Shown: positions 1 to 8,628, counted from the stretch's first letter. The stretch is DNA of 64,000 nucleotides from Martinezella rhizogenes (GCF_007002745.1 NZ_SGNY01000002.1:372001-436000); one strand, 5' to 3'. Translations and numbers: made by a program. Notes: generated by a model from the letters alone, not told the origin.

Positions 1-123
1 ATGCGGCAGGACTGCGACGGGACAAGCTGTCGTCATCAACCAGCCACGTGCGCACAAAGGTTGAATGGGTACTTGATCAGCCAAAGCCGGCTTGGCATCC
101 TGCTGGCAAAAGGGAGGCACATC
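1..123. other. window edge, no gene assigned
   Basis: The reading frame of the following nicotinamidase gene stays open to the first base, but residues encoded here do not resemble the N-terminus of the family. I treat it as the upstream region of pncA. A Shine-Dalgarno-like gggagg lies at 112-117. A gene ending just before the window cannot be excluded. Confidence 0.4.
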
Positions 124-750
124 ATGAAGGCGCTGCTGCTCATCGACATCCAGAACGGCTTTTGCCCCGGCGGTAATCTGGCCGTTGCCGAAGGGGACAG
201 GATCGTACCCGCCGCCAATGCCCTCATCGACAATGGCGGTTATGATCTCATCGTCGCCTCACAGGACTGGCACCCGGAAAACCACGGCAGTTTCGCCTCC
301 CAGCACCCCGGCAGAAAACCGTTCGACATGGGCGAGCTTTCCGGCAAACCGCAGATGATGTGGCCGGACCATTGCGTGCAGGGCACGCAGGATGCGGAAT
401 TCCACCCCGACCTGAAGACGGACGCATTCGACTATATTCAGCAGAAGGGTGAAAACCCCGCCGTCGACAGCTATTCCGCCTTTCGCGACAATGACCAGTC
501 GGCGACGACAGGCCTTGCCGATTATCTGGCCCGTCAGGGCGTGACGCAGCTCGATATATGCGGCCTCGCCACCGATTATTGCGTCAGTTTTTCGGTGCTC
601 GATGCCATCGACATGTTGCCCGGCATCAAGGTCCGTTTCATCGAGGATGCAAGCCGCGGCATCGATCCGCAGGGCATAAAGGCCGCGATTGCGGCCATGC
701 GGGAAAAGGGCGCAGCAATCGTCAACAGCCGCGACATATTGCGCGACTGA
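124..750 (+). CDS. pncA: nicotinamidase (PncA)
   Basis: Cytoplasmic isochorismatase-fold hydrolase that deamidates nicotinamide to nicotinate for NAD salvage; pyrazinamide is a known alternative substrate of the family. The 208-residue product has the expected N-terminus MKALLLIDIQNGF with catalytic Asp8, metal ligands Asp48, His50 and His54 in QDWHPENHGSF, and the nucleophile cysteine in GLATDYCVSF. The length is typical. I chose the ATG at 124 because it is preceded by gggagg and begins exactly where the family begins; an in-frame ATG at position 1 adds unrelated residues. The gene faces a DUF2164 gene 8 bases downstream. Confidence 0.95.
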   Translation: MKALLLIDIQNGFCPGGNLAVAEGDRIVPAANALIDNGGYDLIVASQDWHPENHGSFASQHPGRKPFDMGELSGKPQMMWPDHCVQGTQDAEFHPDLKTDAFDYIQQKGENPAVDSYSAFRDNDQSATTGLADYLARQGVTQLDICGLATDYCVSFSVLDAIDMLPGIKVRFIEDASRGIDPQGIKAAIAAMREKGAAIVNSRDILRD

Positions 751-758
751 CCGCCATT

Positions 759-995
759 TCAACGCAGCCGCGGTTTTTCCAGCACATCGATGTCACCCGC
801 CGCGTCCTCAAGACGCCGCAGGATTGCAGCATGTGCATCCTTCAGCCCCTGATTATAGAAAACATATCCGACCTCCTCGGCCAGAAACTCCACGAAGATT
901 TCCGCCTCAAGAAGCCCCATCTCGGTTTCGGTCTCCCGGGCAAGGTAGTCCTTGATACGCGCGGCCAGGACCGCCTTTTCCTGCTTTTCGAGCAT
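759..995 (-). CDS. DUF2164 family protein
   Basis: Small 78-residue acidic protein with the DUF2164 pattern: an N-terminal LEKQEKAVLAARIKDYLARE helix, a central LLEAEIFVEFLAEEVGYVFYNQG segment, and a short charged tail. The NQG after aromatic residues is characteristic of the family. No function is known for the family and none can be inferred from the convergent neighbour pncA. The start ATG at 995 has ggaag a few bases upstream. No signal peptide or membrane helix is visible, so it should be cytoplasmic. Confidence 0.8.
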   Translation of the reverse strand: MLEKQEKAVLAARIKDYLARETETEMGLLEAEIFVEFLAEEVGYVFYNQGLKDAHAAILRRLEDAAGDIDVLEKPRLR

Positions 996-1175
996 TGATC
1001 TTCCATGATTTCACGGTGTGGATGCACCGGCGAAACCCGATGAGGTCTTTCGTCCGGCGCTGACTGTCGGCGTTACCGTAACGGAAGCTTCAAGGGAATC
1101 AATCGATCCATTCATGCAATTCGTTTGCCAGCCGGCCGGGACGGCGATAGAGCGGCGGCAAGGAGTTTCCAGAGA

Positions 1176-1895
1176 ATGTTCAATAAAGATTTTCGCGAGG
1201 GACTGAGGACCGGTTTTCCGATCGCCCTTTCCGCCGCCCCCTTTGGCGCGCTGTTCGGCGCGGTTGCAGTCGATAACGGCCTGAGCGTCACCGAAGCCAC
1301 GATCATGAGCGGTACCGTCTATGCCGGCGCAAGCCAGCTTGTCGGCATCGAACTGTTTGGCCAGAAGGTCGCCCCATGGCTGATCGTTCTTTCCGTCTTC
1401 GCCGTCAATTTCCGCCATATCCTTTATTCGGCAGCCATCGCCCGAATGATCTCCGGCTGGTCGCTGATGCAGAAAGCTGCCGGCTTCTTTGTGCTGGTGG
1501 ATCCGCAATTCGCCGAATCGGTCCGCAAATACGAGAACACCGGCACAGTCGGTTTTTCCTGGTATATGGGCTTTGCCGCGCCGGTCTATGTGCTGTGGCT
1601 GGCCATGACCATTCTCGGCGCCTCGCTCGGCAACCTCGTCGGCGATCCCAAGGCCATCGGCCTCGATGTGCTTTTGCCGATCTATTTCATGGGCATGGTC
1701 CTGAGCTTCCGCCAGCGGGAGAATTTCTACCCCGTGATGCTGGCAAGCGCAGCCGGCGCAACGGTCGCCTATCACTTCGTCGGCTCGCCCTGGCATGTCA
1801 GCCTCGGGGCGATTGCCGGCATTCTCGTTGCCGTCCTTTATCCGCCCAAACCCAACGGCGAGGCCAATCCTGAAAACAGGGTGGAAACGCCATGA
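1176..1895 (+). CDS. azlC: AzlC family branched-chain amino acid exporter, large subunit
   Basis: Integral membrane protein of 239 residues, the large partner of the two-component AzlCD (LIV-E) exporters of branched-chain amino acids. The N-terminus FREGLRTGFPIALSAAPFGA and the following GLSVTEATIMSGTVYAGASQ and NFRHILYSAA motifs are typical of AzlC. Several hydrophobic segments follow. I chose the ATG at 1176, which has aaggag 11 bases upstream, over an ATG at 1125 that adds a hydrophilic leader. It overlaps azlD by ATGA, indicating translational coupling. The actual substrate is not shown by sequence. Confidence 0.92.
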   Translation: MFNKDFREGLRTGFPIALSAAPFGALFGAVAVDNGLSVTEATIMSGTVYAGASQLVGIELFGQKVAPWLIVLSVFAVNFRHILYSAAIARMISGWSLMQKAAGFFVLVDPQFAESVRKYENTGTVGFSWYMGFAAPVYVLWLAMTILGASLGNLVGDPKAIGLDVLLPIYFMGMVLSFRQRENFYPVMLASAAGATVAYHFVGSPWHVSLGAIAGILVAVLYPPKPNGEANPENRVETP

Positions 1896-2206
1896 GCGAC
1901 ATGCTCCATACCGACACGATGATCCTGATCGCGCTCGCCGCCATCGCCACCTATCTCACCCGCATCGGCGGTTATGTGCTGATGACGCGGATGAAATCCA
2001 TCCCGCCGCGCATGGAAGCCGGCCTGAACGCCGTGCCCGTTGCGGTTCTGACCACGCTTGTCGCACCCGCCTTTTTCGAAGGTGGATACGAGGTGAAGAT
2101 CGGCATGGTGGCAGCCCTTCTGGTCTGCCTGCGGTTTCCCGGTCTGACGATGTTGGCAATCGGCTGGGCCGTCGTCATCGCCATCAGGCATTTCGGGCTG
2201 CTTTAA
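1892..2206 (+). CDS. azlD: AzlD family branched-chain amino acid exporter, small subunit
   Basis: Small 104-residue membrane protein with about four hydrophobic segments, the AzlD partner of the preceding AzlC. The motif ATYLTRIGGYVLM near the N-terminus and the proline-rich PPRMEAGLNAVPVAVL segment match the family. The start ATG overlaps the azlC stop (ATGA at 1892-1895), so the two are co-translated. The stop overlaps that of the converging aminopeptidase gene by three bases, leaving no room for a separate terminator. Confidence 0.92.
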   Translation: MSDMLHTDTMILIALAAIATYLTRIGGYVLMTRMKSIPPRMEAGLNAVPVAVLTTLVAPAFFEGGYEVKIGMVAALLVCLRFPGLTMLAIGWAVVIAIRHFGLL

Positions 2207-4044
2207 GCGACCCTCTCCAGTGGCCTGGTCGCGGCAACAAGCCAGGCTTTCACCTCTTCATCGGTGATTAGCGGAGAGAGCTTTTCCAGAACGTCGGCAT
2301 GGTAGGCGTTCAGCCAGTCGAGTTCCTCGTCGGTCAGCAGCGACACGACGACAAGTCTGTTGTCGATGGGGCACCAGGTCAGCGTCTCGAAGGAGAACAT
2401 TGGCTGGTCGCCGCCGGCCACCTCCTGCGCGTCACGCACATAGATCAGGTTCTCGATACGGATGCCGAAAGCACCGGGGCGGTAGTAACCCGGCTCGTTC
2501 GACAGGATCATGCCCGGCAGCAGCTCCTGCGTCGAAAGCCTTGCGATACGCTGCGGTCCCTCATGCACCGAAAGATAGGAACCGACACCGTGGCCGGTGC
2601 CATGGGCATAGTCGGCGCCTGCCTTCCACAGCGCGATGCGCGCCAGGGGATCGAGGTCGCAACCGCGCGTTCCCTTCGGAAACCGTGCGGTGCTGATGCC
2701 GATCACTCCCTTCAGCACCAGCGTGAAGAAACGCTTCTGCTCTTCCGGCACCGTGCCGATTGCGACGGTACGGGTAATATCAGTAGTGCCGTTGACATAT
2801 TGCGCGCCGGAATCGACGAGGAACATTTCGCCATCGGCAAGTGTACGATCCGTATCGGTGGTGACGCGATAGTGGATGATGGCGGCATGTTCGCCAGCGC
2901 CGGAAATCGTATCGAAAGACACGTCCTTCAACGGGTTCTGCATCGCCTGCCCCACTTTGGCCCGCGCTGCCTCCAGCGCCTTGACCGCAGCGATTTCGGT
3001 GACGCTGCCCGGCTGCTGGCGGTCCAGCCAGCTCAGATATTCGACCATGGCCGCGCCATCCTGCACGTGTGCTGCGGCCGAACCGGCAAGCTCCGCCTTG
3101 TTCTTGCAGGCGCGCGGCAGGCGGACGGGATCGGCCGTTTCGACCAATGTGCCGCCCGCTGCCGTGATTGCGCCCGTCAGCACCACCGGCGTCAGATCGG
3201 CATCGACCATGACCCGGCCCTTGGCGCTGGCAATCGCATGCAGGCGGTCGGCAATTTTCGATGGCGGCAACTGCGTCGCCAGTTGCGCCAGATAGGCCTC
3301 GACCTCGATGCCGGTCTTGCGCTTGTCGAGAAAAATATCCGTCCTGCCGTCGGCATAGATGATGGCACGGGCAAGCGGATGCGGTGTATGCGGCACGTCA
3401 TTGCCGCGAATATTGAAAATCCAGGCAATGGAAGACGGATCGGTAACCAGCAGGGCATCTGCCTGCTTGGCCGAAACCGTCTCCGCCAGCAGCGCGATCT
3501 TTTCCTTCGCCAGCTTGCCCGTAAAGGCTTCCGGCTGGATAATAACGGGCTCCAGCGGCTCGGACGGACGGTCCTGCCACAGGGCGTCAAGCGGATTGCG
3601 CTCCAGCAGCACGACGGATCCGCCTTTGGCCGCAAGCGCCTTTTCCAGCCGCTTCAATTCAGCGCCGGTATGCAGCCACGGATCGATCCCCAGCCGGAAG
3701 CCCTGTGCCGCATGCTCGGATAACCAGACAGAGGGCGGCGCCCCGACCAGATCACCGCCCGTGAAGACGGATTGGTCGACCTGCGATTTGAGCTGTGTCG
3801 TATACCGCCCATCGACAAAAACCACGGCCTCGCTGCGTGTCACCAGCGCGATGCCGGCCGAACCGGTGAAGCCCGTCAGCCAGGACAGGCGCTCGGCGCA
3901 TTCCGGCACATATTCCCCCTGATATTCATCGGCGCGCGGCACCAGAAAACCGTCGATAGCCAGCGCGTCGAAACCGGCGCGCAGCGCCTCGACACGGGCC
4001 TTGCCAAATTGCGGCGCGGATTTGTTTTCGAAGGTCTGGAACAT
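2203..4044 (-). CDS. pepP: Xaa-Pro aminopeptidase (aminopeptidase P, M24B)
   Basis: Cytoplasmic metallopeptidase that removes N-terminal residues preceding proline. The 613-residue protein has two creatinase-type N-terminal domains and a C-terminal pita-bread domain carrying the dinuclear metal ligands: aspartates in LVDSGAQYVNGTTDITRTV, histidine in HGTGHGVGSYLSVHEGP, and glutamates in LSNEPGYY and IRIENLIYV. The three-domain length of about 600 residues matches the long eukaryote-like APP1 class rather than the 440-residue E. coli PepP. I prefer the ATG at 4044 (MFQTFENKS) because homologues start there; an in-frame ATG at 4083 would add 13 residues. Confidence 0.93.
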   Translation of the reverse strand: MFQTFENKSAPQFGKARVEALRAGFDALAIDGFLVPRADEYQGEYVPECAERLSWLTGFTGSAGIALVTRSEAVVFVDGRYTTQLKSQVDQSVFTGGDLVGAPPSVWLSEHAAQGFRLGIDPWLHTGAELKRLEKALAAKGGSVVLLERNPLDALWQDRPSEPLEPVIIQPEAFTGKLAKEKIALLAETVSAKQADALLVTDPSSIAWIFNIRGNDVPHTPHPLARAIIYADGRTDIFLDKRKTGIEVEAYLAQLATQLPPSKIADRLHAIASAKGRVMVDADLTPVVLTGAITAAGGTLVETADPVRLPRACKNKAELAGSAAAHVQDGAAMVEYLSWLDRQQPGSVTEIAAVKALEAARAKVGQAMQNPLKDVSFDTISGAGEHAAIIHYRVTTDTDRTLADGEMFLVDSGAQYVNGTTDITRTVAIGTVPEEQKRFFTLVLKGVIGISTARFPKGTRGCDLDPLARIALWKAGADYAHGTGHGVGSYLSVHEGPQRIARLSTQELLPGMILSNEPGYYRPGAFGIRIENLIYVRDAQEVAGGDQPMFSFETLTWCPIDNRLVVVSLLTDEELDWLNAYHADVLEKLSPLITDEEVKAWLVAATRPLERVA

Positions 4045-4337
4045 GGGTGTCTTTCGGGAACTGTCATGAGGAAAGCGGTTCATTCACGCCGTCAAATCAT
4101 TGGCGCACAACGACAATGCCACGTGGGCAAACCCGGTTTCAAGCCATATATGACAGAACCGATTACGGCGATAAATTGTGCATATTTTGCGAAATAAGTA
4201 ATACTAGAAGACAAGTGGCATGCATTTTACGCATATCAACCGTGAAATATCCCATCTAACCAAACAAAATCACATCGCTTATATCAAGATCAACACAGCG
4301 AGAGAAACACTCTCCTGGCAAAAAGGGATTTGAAGCA
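4045..4337. other. divergent intergenic region, pepP / DUF1127-like gene
   Basis: AT-richer stretch between two divergent genes; it should hold both promoters. I see no clear sigma-70 hexamer pair or known operator. The downstream gene has a purine-rich aaaaaggga 10-18 bases before its ATG. Confidence 0.5.
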
Positions 4338-4511
4338 ATGGCAAAATCTTTCCTCCGCGCCGCCTTCGATCGTGTTGTTGAAGCACGCGAGCGTCAGGTG
4401 AGCCGCCACGTCAACGCAGCACTTTTGAACCTTGACGACAAGTCGCTCGAAGCGCTGGGCATGAACCGCGCCGATCTGCGTCGCAAGGCAAAGTCCAGCT
4501 ACGTATTCTGA
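4338..4511 (+). CDS. DUF1127-like small basic protein
   Basis: A 57-residue, strongly basic protein (MAKSFLRAAFDRVVEARER... ending KSSYVF). The C-terminal half, LDDKSLEALGMNRADLRRKA, fits the DUF1127 (YjiS-like) pattern of a short helix followed by a GMxRxD(L/I) motif. Arg-rich DUF1127 proteins in Agrobacterium have been linked to phosphate and carbon metabolism and to RNA turnover; that role is not shown here. The gene has an aaaaaggga leader and is followed 95 bases later by an intrinsic terminator, so it is a complete monocistronic unit. Confidence 0.85.
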   Translation: MAKSFLRAAFDRVVEARERQVSRHVNAALLNLDDKSLEALGMNRADLRRKAKSSYVF

Positions 4512-4605
4512 TCAAGTCAGGCGCGGCGATCCTCCCTCCACCGCGTCTGAACAGGAATACGTCGACCCGCTTGAGCAAGCTCCTCCCATATGCTCGCGGG
4601 TTCCA

Positions 4606-4634
4606 GGCGGCGCGAAAGCGCCGCCTTTTCTTTT
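4606..4634 (+). terminator. intrinsic terminator of the DUF1127-like gene
   Basis: Perfect 8-bp stem (ggcggcgc / gcgccgcc) with a stable gaaa tetraloop, followed by ttttctttt. It lies 94 bases after the small gene's stop and 26 bases before the converging prmA stop. Confidence 0.92.
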
Positions 4635-4659
4635 GCCCGAAAGCAAGGTCGAAAGAGCG

Positions 4660-5538
4660 TCAGTCTTTGCGCAGATGCAGCGTCACCCAGCCGTTGCGCC
4701 AGATGGTGCGGATGTGAGAAAGCCGCGCGCCATTATAAGCGGCGAGAACCTTCCAGCGCTGGGACGCAAGAATACCCGACAGGATGACGGTGCCGCCGGG
4801 CGCCAGATGCGTGACAAGCTGCGGCGCCATCTTGATCAGCGGCCGTGCCAGAATATTGGCGATGATGAGATCAAATGGACCATGCTTGCGGAAAGCATCG
4901 GAGTGAAAACCGGGCGCGGTTTCCAGCGCCATTCCAGACACGATGCCGTTCAGCCGTACATTTTCCTTGGCCACCTTGACGGCAATGGGGTCGATATCCG
5001 TCGCCAGTACGGGAATGGGGCGCATCTTGCGCACGGCGATCGCCAGCACGCCGCTGCCGGTGCCGAGATCGAGCGCGTTGCGGACCGTCCGTGCCCGCAG
5101 AACATCCTCTATCATTTCAAGGCAACCCGCCGTCGTGCCATGATGGCCGGTGCCGAAAGCCTGCCCCGCCTCGATCTCGATAGCCAGATCATGCGGTTGC
5201 ACCTTGTCGCGATCATGCGCGCCATGCACGATGAACCGCCCTGCCCTGACCGGCTTCAGCCCCTCGAGCGACTTGGCGATCCAGTCAACATCGGGAACGA
5301 TCTCTTTTTCGATGACGAGACCGGGAAAGTCAGGTGCAAGCAAAGCGCCGACACGCTCGCGGAACTCATCCTCCTGCTCGGCCATCAAATAGACGGAGGC
5401 TTCCCAGATGTCGCGCTTCTCATCCACCTCGGTCGTGGCGATCGCAACATCCTCCTCGCCGAAATAATCCGACATGAGATCGAGGATTTCGCCGGCCTTG
5501 ATTTCGGTCGTGGTGACGTAAAGTCGGATTTCGCTCAC
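4660..5538 (-). CDS. prmA: ribosomal protein L11 methyltransferase (PrmA)
   Basis: SAM-dependent methyltransferase that trimethylates ribosomal protein L11 on lysines and its N-terminus. Visible are the substrate-binding N-terminal domain starting SEIRLYVTTTE, the linker with GQAFGTGHHGTTAGCLE, the SAM-binding motif LDLGTGSGVLAIA, and the catalytic-loop NILARPL. Length 292 is standard for rhizobial PrmA. I chose the GTG at 5538 because family members begin at SEIRLY; the frame stays open to a TTG at 5586, but that would add an atypical hydrophilic leader. Confidence 0.93.
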   Translation of the reverse strand: MSEIRLYVTTTEIKAGEILDLMSDYFGEEDVAIATTEVDEKRDIWEASVYLMAEQEDEFRERVGALLAPDFPGLVIEKEIVPDVDWIAKSLEGLKPVRAGRFIVHGAHDRDKVQPHDLAIEIEAGQAFGTGHHGTTAGCLEMIEDVLRARTVRNALDLGTGSGVLAIAVRKMRPIPVLATDIDPIAVKVAKENVRLNGIVSGMALETAPGFHSDAFRKHGPFDLIIANILARPLIKMAPQLVTHLAPGGTVILSGILASQRWKVLAAYNGARLSHIRTIWRNGWVTLHLRKD

Positions 5539-5631
5539 GGCGGGCTGCTTTCTCTGGCTGAGGTTGTTGTCTTGCCTTTGCCACAAAAGCTGCGCCAGTC
5601 CAATAAGCCTGGCGCAATTATGCCGGCTCTA

Positions 5632-6231
5632 TCAGCCCTTCAGAAGATTCTGGAGCTTCTGCTCGGCAACTTCAGGGTTTTCGCCATAAGCAATGGTGCC
5701 TGAAAAACGGCCCTTGGCATCAAGCAGGATGACAGACGCGGTATGATCCATGGTGTAATCGCCATTCGGATCCTTCTCATCCACCGGCACCTTCTTGGCA
5801 TAGATGCGATAGCCTTTCAGCGTCTCGGCAATCTTGTCGGCCGGACCGGTAATGCCGGTAATCCGCTTTGAAACGTTGGAAACATATTGCTGCATGATCT
5901 CGGGCGTATCACGCTCTGGATCGACGGAAACGAAATAGGCCTGCATCTTGTCGCCGGCCGGGTCCACCTTTTCCATCCAGCCGTTCAGCTCGAACAATGT
6001 CGTCGGGCAGACTTCCGGGCAATGGGTGAAACCGAAGAACAAGGCCGTCGGTTTGCCCTGAAACGCCTTTTCGGTGATAGGCTGGCCGTCCTGCGCGGTC
6101 AGCGCGAAAGGCACGCCATAGGCCGTTTCCACCATCTCCTCACGGGTCTTCGTCATTTCGATCGTCAGCCAGCTGACGACACCGGCGAGAACGACCACCA
6201 CGGCCCACAATACGATGCGAATATTTCTCAT
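5632..6231 (-). CDS. SCO1/SenC family copper-binding protein
   Basis: Membrane-anchored thioredoxin-fold protein of 199 residues, used in the family to deliver copper to the CuA centre of cytochrome c oxidase or as a thiol-redox partner. One N-terminal transmembrane helix (residues 5-24) precedes the periplasmic domain. The copper-binding cysteines are in GFTHCPEVCPTT (Cys71, Cys75), and the third ligand is the histidine in YTMDHTASVILLD near residue 163. All three ligands are intact. No cytochrome oxidase gene is in this window, so it is an unlinked copy. Confidence 0.93.
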   Translation of the reverse strand: MRNIRIVLWAVVVVLAGVVSWLTIEMTKTREEMVETAYGVPFALTAQDGQPITEKAFQGKPTALFFGFTHCPEVCPTTLFELNGWMEKVDPAGDKMQAYFVSVDPERDTPEIMQQYVSNVSKRITGITGPADKIAETLKGYRIYAKKVPVDEKDPNGDYTMDHTASVILLDAKGRFSGTIAYGENPEVAEQKLQNLLKG

Positions 6232-6372
6232 TGTCCAATCCTACCCCGAAAGCCCGCAGCATATCGCAGGCCTTGGCAGACTGATAACGAACGGCGACGG
6301 CGACGGCAAATCAACTGGACGTATTTGCGGCAACCGCGCTGATTTGTCACAAAGCGCAGACGGCCCAAACGA

Positions 6373-6531
6373 TCACAGACACCAGGCGATACCGCTCTGC
6401 ACGGTGGAGAGGAAAATATCCGTGCTGTGCCGCACCCAGCCGTCGAAGGCAAGAAGCACGATGGCAAGCGAAGCGACGACCGCAAGACTTGCCAGAACAA
6501 ACTTCAGCGGGTTGGAAACGAGTGCGTTCAT
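6373..6531 (-). CDS. small single-pass membrane protein, unknown
   Basis: A 52-residue ORF starting MNALVSNPLKFVLASL with one strong hydrophobic helix (roughly residues 9-29) and a polar tail with two aromatic residues. The ATG at 6531 has ggtgga directly upstream. The frame stays open further 5' but the extension looks non-coding. I recognise no family. It lies divergent to cheW and behind a Sco-type gene, and the spacing gives no clear operon partner. It may be a real small gene or a chance ORF. Confidence 0.5.
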   Translation of the reverse strand: MNALVSNPLKFVLASLAVVASLAIVLLAFDGWVRHSTDIFLSTVQSGIAWCL

Positions 6532-6755
6532 TCCACCATCATAACCTTTTTGCACCGACGCGAAAACCGCCAAAATACCGGGTTTTGCGTGGGAGAGCGC
6601 AGCAATTGTTAGGGAAAGTTTAAAATCTTGCTGTGCATTATGACCATAGCGGTTTTTAAAGCCTCGACATGATGTCTCCCGGTGCATGCCGGCCACCGCA
6701 TAAAGCTCAATCCTGCTTGGGCCTGTTAGAGAGCCATCAGAGGAAACCTGCCGTC

Positions 6756-7223
6756 ATGTCCAACGCCATCAAGCAATCCGGCGCATATCTCGAAATCGTT
6801 TCCTTCCATCTGGGCGATCAGGAATTCTGCATCGACATCATGGCGATCCGCGAAATTCGCGGCTGGGCGCCGGTTACCCCGATGCCGCACACGCCGCCTT
6901 ATGTTCTCGGCCTCATCAACCTGCGCGGCGCCGTCATTCCCGTCATCGACATGGCCGGCCGCCTCGGCATGAAGATGACCGAACCGTCCGAACGCTCCGC
7001 CATCATCGTCACCGATATCGGCGGCAAGCTGGTGGGCCTGCTGGTGGAACAGGTCTCCGACATGATGACCATCCGCTCCGAAGACCTGCAGCCCGCGCCG
7101 GATATCATTCCGGAAGAACAGCGCAGCTTCTGCCGCGGCATCGTGGCGCTGGAAAAGAGCATGGTCTGCTTCCTCAACCTCGACACCGTCATTGCGGACG
7201 AACTGGCGCGCGAAGCGGCCTGA
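6756..7223 (+). CDS. cheW: chemotaxis coupling protein CheW
   Basis: Cytoplasmic adaptor of 155 residues that links chemoreceptors to the kinase CheA. The CheW fold is covered end to end: YLEIVSFHLGDQEFCIDI at the start, the REIRGWAPVTPMPHTPPYVLG strand region, INLRGAVIPVIDM, and the C-terminal GIVALEKSMVCFLNLD. The ATG at 6756 has agaggaaa 9 bases upstream. No other chemotaxis gene is nearby, so the gene is unlinked to any che operon. It is flanked by a palindromic repeat downstream. Confidence 0.95.
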   Translation: MSNAIKQSGAYLEIVSFHLGDQEFCIDIMAIREIRGWAPVTPMPHTPPYVLGLINLRGAVIPVIDMAGRLGMKMTEPSERSAIIVTDIGGKLVGLLVEQVSDMMTIRSEDLQPAPDIIPEEQRSFCRGIVALEKSMVCFLNLDTVIADELAREAA

Positions 7224-7316
7224 TCGACAGCGTGGATCACTGCAAGCTGCATGCGTGAGAAATCTTACGGTTTGCAGGGGAGTAGTGATGGAGAGAAACG
7301 TGTCTCCACACACGTC

Positions 7317-7401
7317 GTCATCCTCGGCCTTGTGCCGAGGATCCATCAATGCATCGTCGAGTCGCTAGGTCGTGGATTCTCGGGACAAGCCCGAGAATGA
7401 C
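7317..7401. repeat. 85-bp palindromic intergenic repeat, copy 1
   Basis: Two hairpins (tcctcggccttgtgccgagga and ttctcgggacaagcccgagaa) face each other so that the whole unit begins gtcat and ends atgac as an overall inverted repeat. The same architecture occurs at 50765-50838 and 63717-63801. It lies between cheW and creA. The form resembles the RIME-type intergenic mosaic elements known from rhizobia. Confidence 0.85.
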
Positions 7402-7438
7402 GGCGAGAGATTTACCACTCCAAGCTTCATAGAAGCAA

Positions 7439-7930
7439 TCACGGCTTGCCCTTCTGCCAGGTCACCTGCTGATTATAGAGCGGCACCGTGGAAATCGCCA
7501 TCTTGGCCGAACCGTCGGTCAATTCCCGCGCATGCACCAGATAGATCAGCGTGTCATTGGCCTTGTCATAGACGCGGCTGACGACGAGCTTCTTCCAGAC
7601 CAGCGACATGCCCTGCCGGAATACCTCTTCCCCGCCCTTCGACAGATCGATGTCGCCGATCTCGACCGGCCCCGTCTGGCTGCAGGAAATGGCGTTGTTG
7701 GAAGGGTCTTCGAACCAGTTGCCGTTCTTCAGCCGGTCGATGACGCCACGCTCGAAATAGGTAACGTGGCAGGTGACACCCTTGATCTTGGGATCGGCGA
7801 TCGCCTCGATGACGATATCATTGCCGATCCAGTCGACCCCGACTTCACCCACGACCTGCGAATGCGCCACTGTCACCGGAAGCAATGCCAGAAAGCCCGC
7901 AAACAAACCCGACAGAGTTTTCATCGTCAT
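7439..7930 (-). CDS. creA: CreA family protein
   Basis: Probably exported protein of 163 residues with a signal peptide (MTMKTLSGLFAGFLALLPVTVAHS). The mature part carries the CreA hallmarks GVTCHVTYFERGVIDRL, a second cysteine in NAISCSQTGP, and WKKLVVSRVYD. The biochemical role of CreA is unknown despite the name. I chose the ATG at 7930 because cggagaag lies 8 bases upstream; an upstream frame extension to 7984 would spoil the signal peptide and overlap the exonuclease gene. Confidence 0.88.
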   Translation of the reverse strand: MTMKTLSGLFAGFLALLPVTVAHSQVVGEVGVDWIGNDIVIEAIADPKIKGVTCHVTYFERGVIDRLKNGNWFEDPSNNAISCSQTGPVEIGDIDLSKGGEEVFRQGMSLVWKKLVVSRVYDKANDTLIYLVHARELTDGSAKMAISTVPLYNQQVTWQKGKP

Positions 7931-7976
7931 CGCATCTTCTCCGTTACGCTGCTTCAAACATAGGTGGGCGACACCA

Positions 7977-8606
7977 TTAAGCAACCCGGGCGACGGCGCG
8001 TTTTTTCATGCTGCAGGGCTGGTAGCCGGTGGAGGTGAGACGGCCGGCGACCATGCCGATCTTTTCCGGCAGATCGCGGATATGGGTGACACGCAAGGCC
8101 TTCGCCGCCGCAATCGATGCGGCAGCGCAGACAACCGCGTCTTCGGCGGCATTGTGGTGCACGAAGCGCAGCTGGAGATGATGGGCAATCACATTCAGCT
8201 TGTGTGATTCCAGATGTGGCCAGACATGCCGGGCGATCTTGACGCTGCAGAGATAGGAAAGATCAGGATAGGACTGCCGGTATTTGTCGAAGGACGCCCG
8301 CATGACGCTGAAATCGAAAGCGGCATTATGGGCGATCATGGTGGCGCCATGGAAGTCATCAATGAACTCTTCCATCACCTCAGGAAATTCCGGCGCATCC
8401 TCGACATCAGCAGGCCGAATTCCGTGCACGGCAATGTTGAAGGGCGAGAACCGCATGTCCTTCGGCCGGATAAGACGTTCCTCGACACGAACGATATTAC
8501 CGTCTTCTATCCACGCAAGCCCGACGGAGCAGGCGCTGCCCCGTTCCTCATTGGCGGTCTCGAAATCGATGGCGATGGTTTTCAAGAGTGATTCCCGTTG
8601 TTTCAT
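7977..8606 (-). CDS. DEDDh-type 3'-5' exonuclease
   Basis: A 209-residue protein of the DnaQ-like exonuclease superfamily. ExoI motif is AIDFETA (Asp and Glu), ExoII is IAHNAAFDFSVM, and ExoIII is HHNAAEDAVVCA with the His and Asp of the DEDDh class; all catalytic residues are present. Stand-alone members act on DNA or RNA ends; it is not the PolIII epsilon subunit itself, which is longer and has a polymerase-binding tail. It lies 46 bases before creA on the same strand, so co-transcription is possible. Confidence 0.88.
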   Translation of the reverse strand: MKQRESLLKTIAIDFETANEERGSACSVGLAWIEDGNIVRVEERLIRPKDMRFSPFNIAVHGIRPADVEDAPEFPEVMEEFIDDFHGATMIAHNAAFDFSVMRASFDKYRQSYPDLSYLCSVKIARHVWPHLESHKLNVIAHHLQLRFVHHNAAEDAVVCAAASIAAAKALRVTHIRDLPEKIGMVAGRLTSTGYQPCSMKKRAVARVA

Positions 8607-8628
8607 TCCGGCATAGACCGGATTGGCA

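Noticed and set aside
2299..3723. 474-codon open frame on the plus strand opposite the aminopeptidase gene
   Set aside because: It is the complementary reading of a clear M24 peptidase with all metal ligands; its product is Arg/His/Gly-rich with no domain. High GC keeps antisense frames open.
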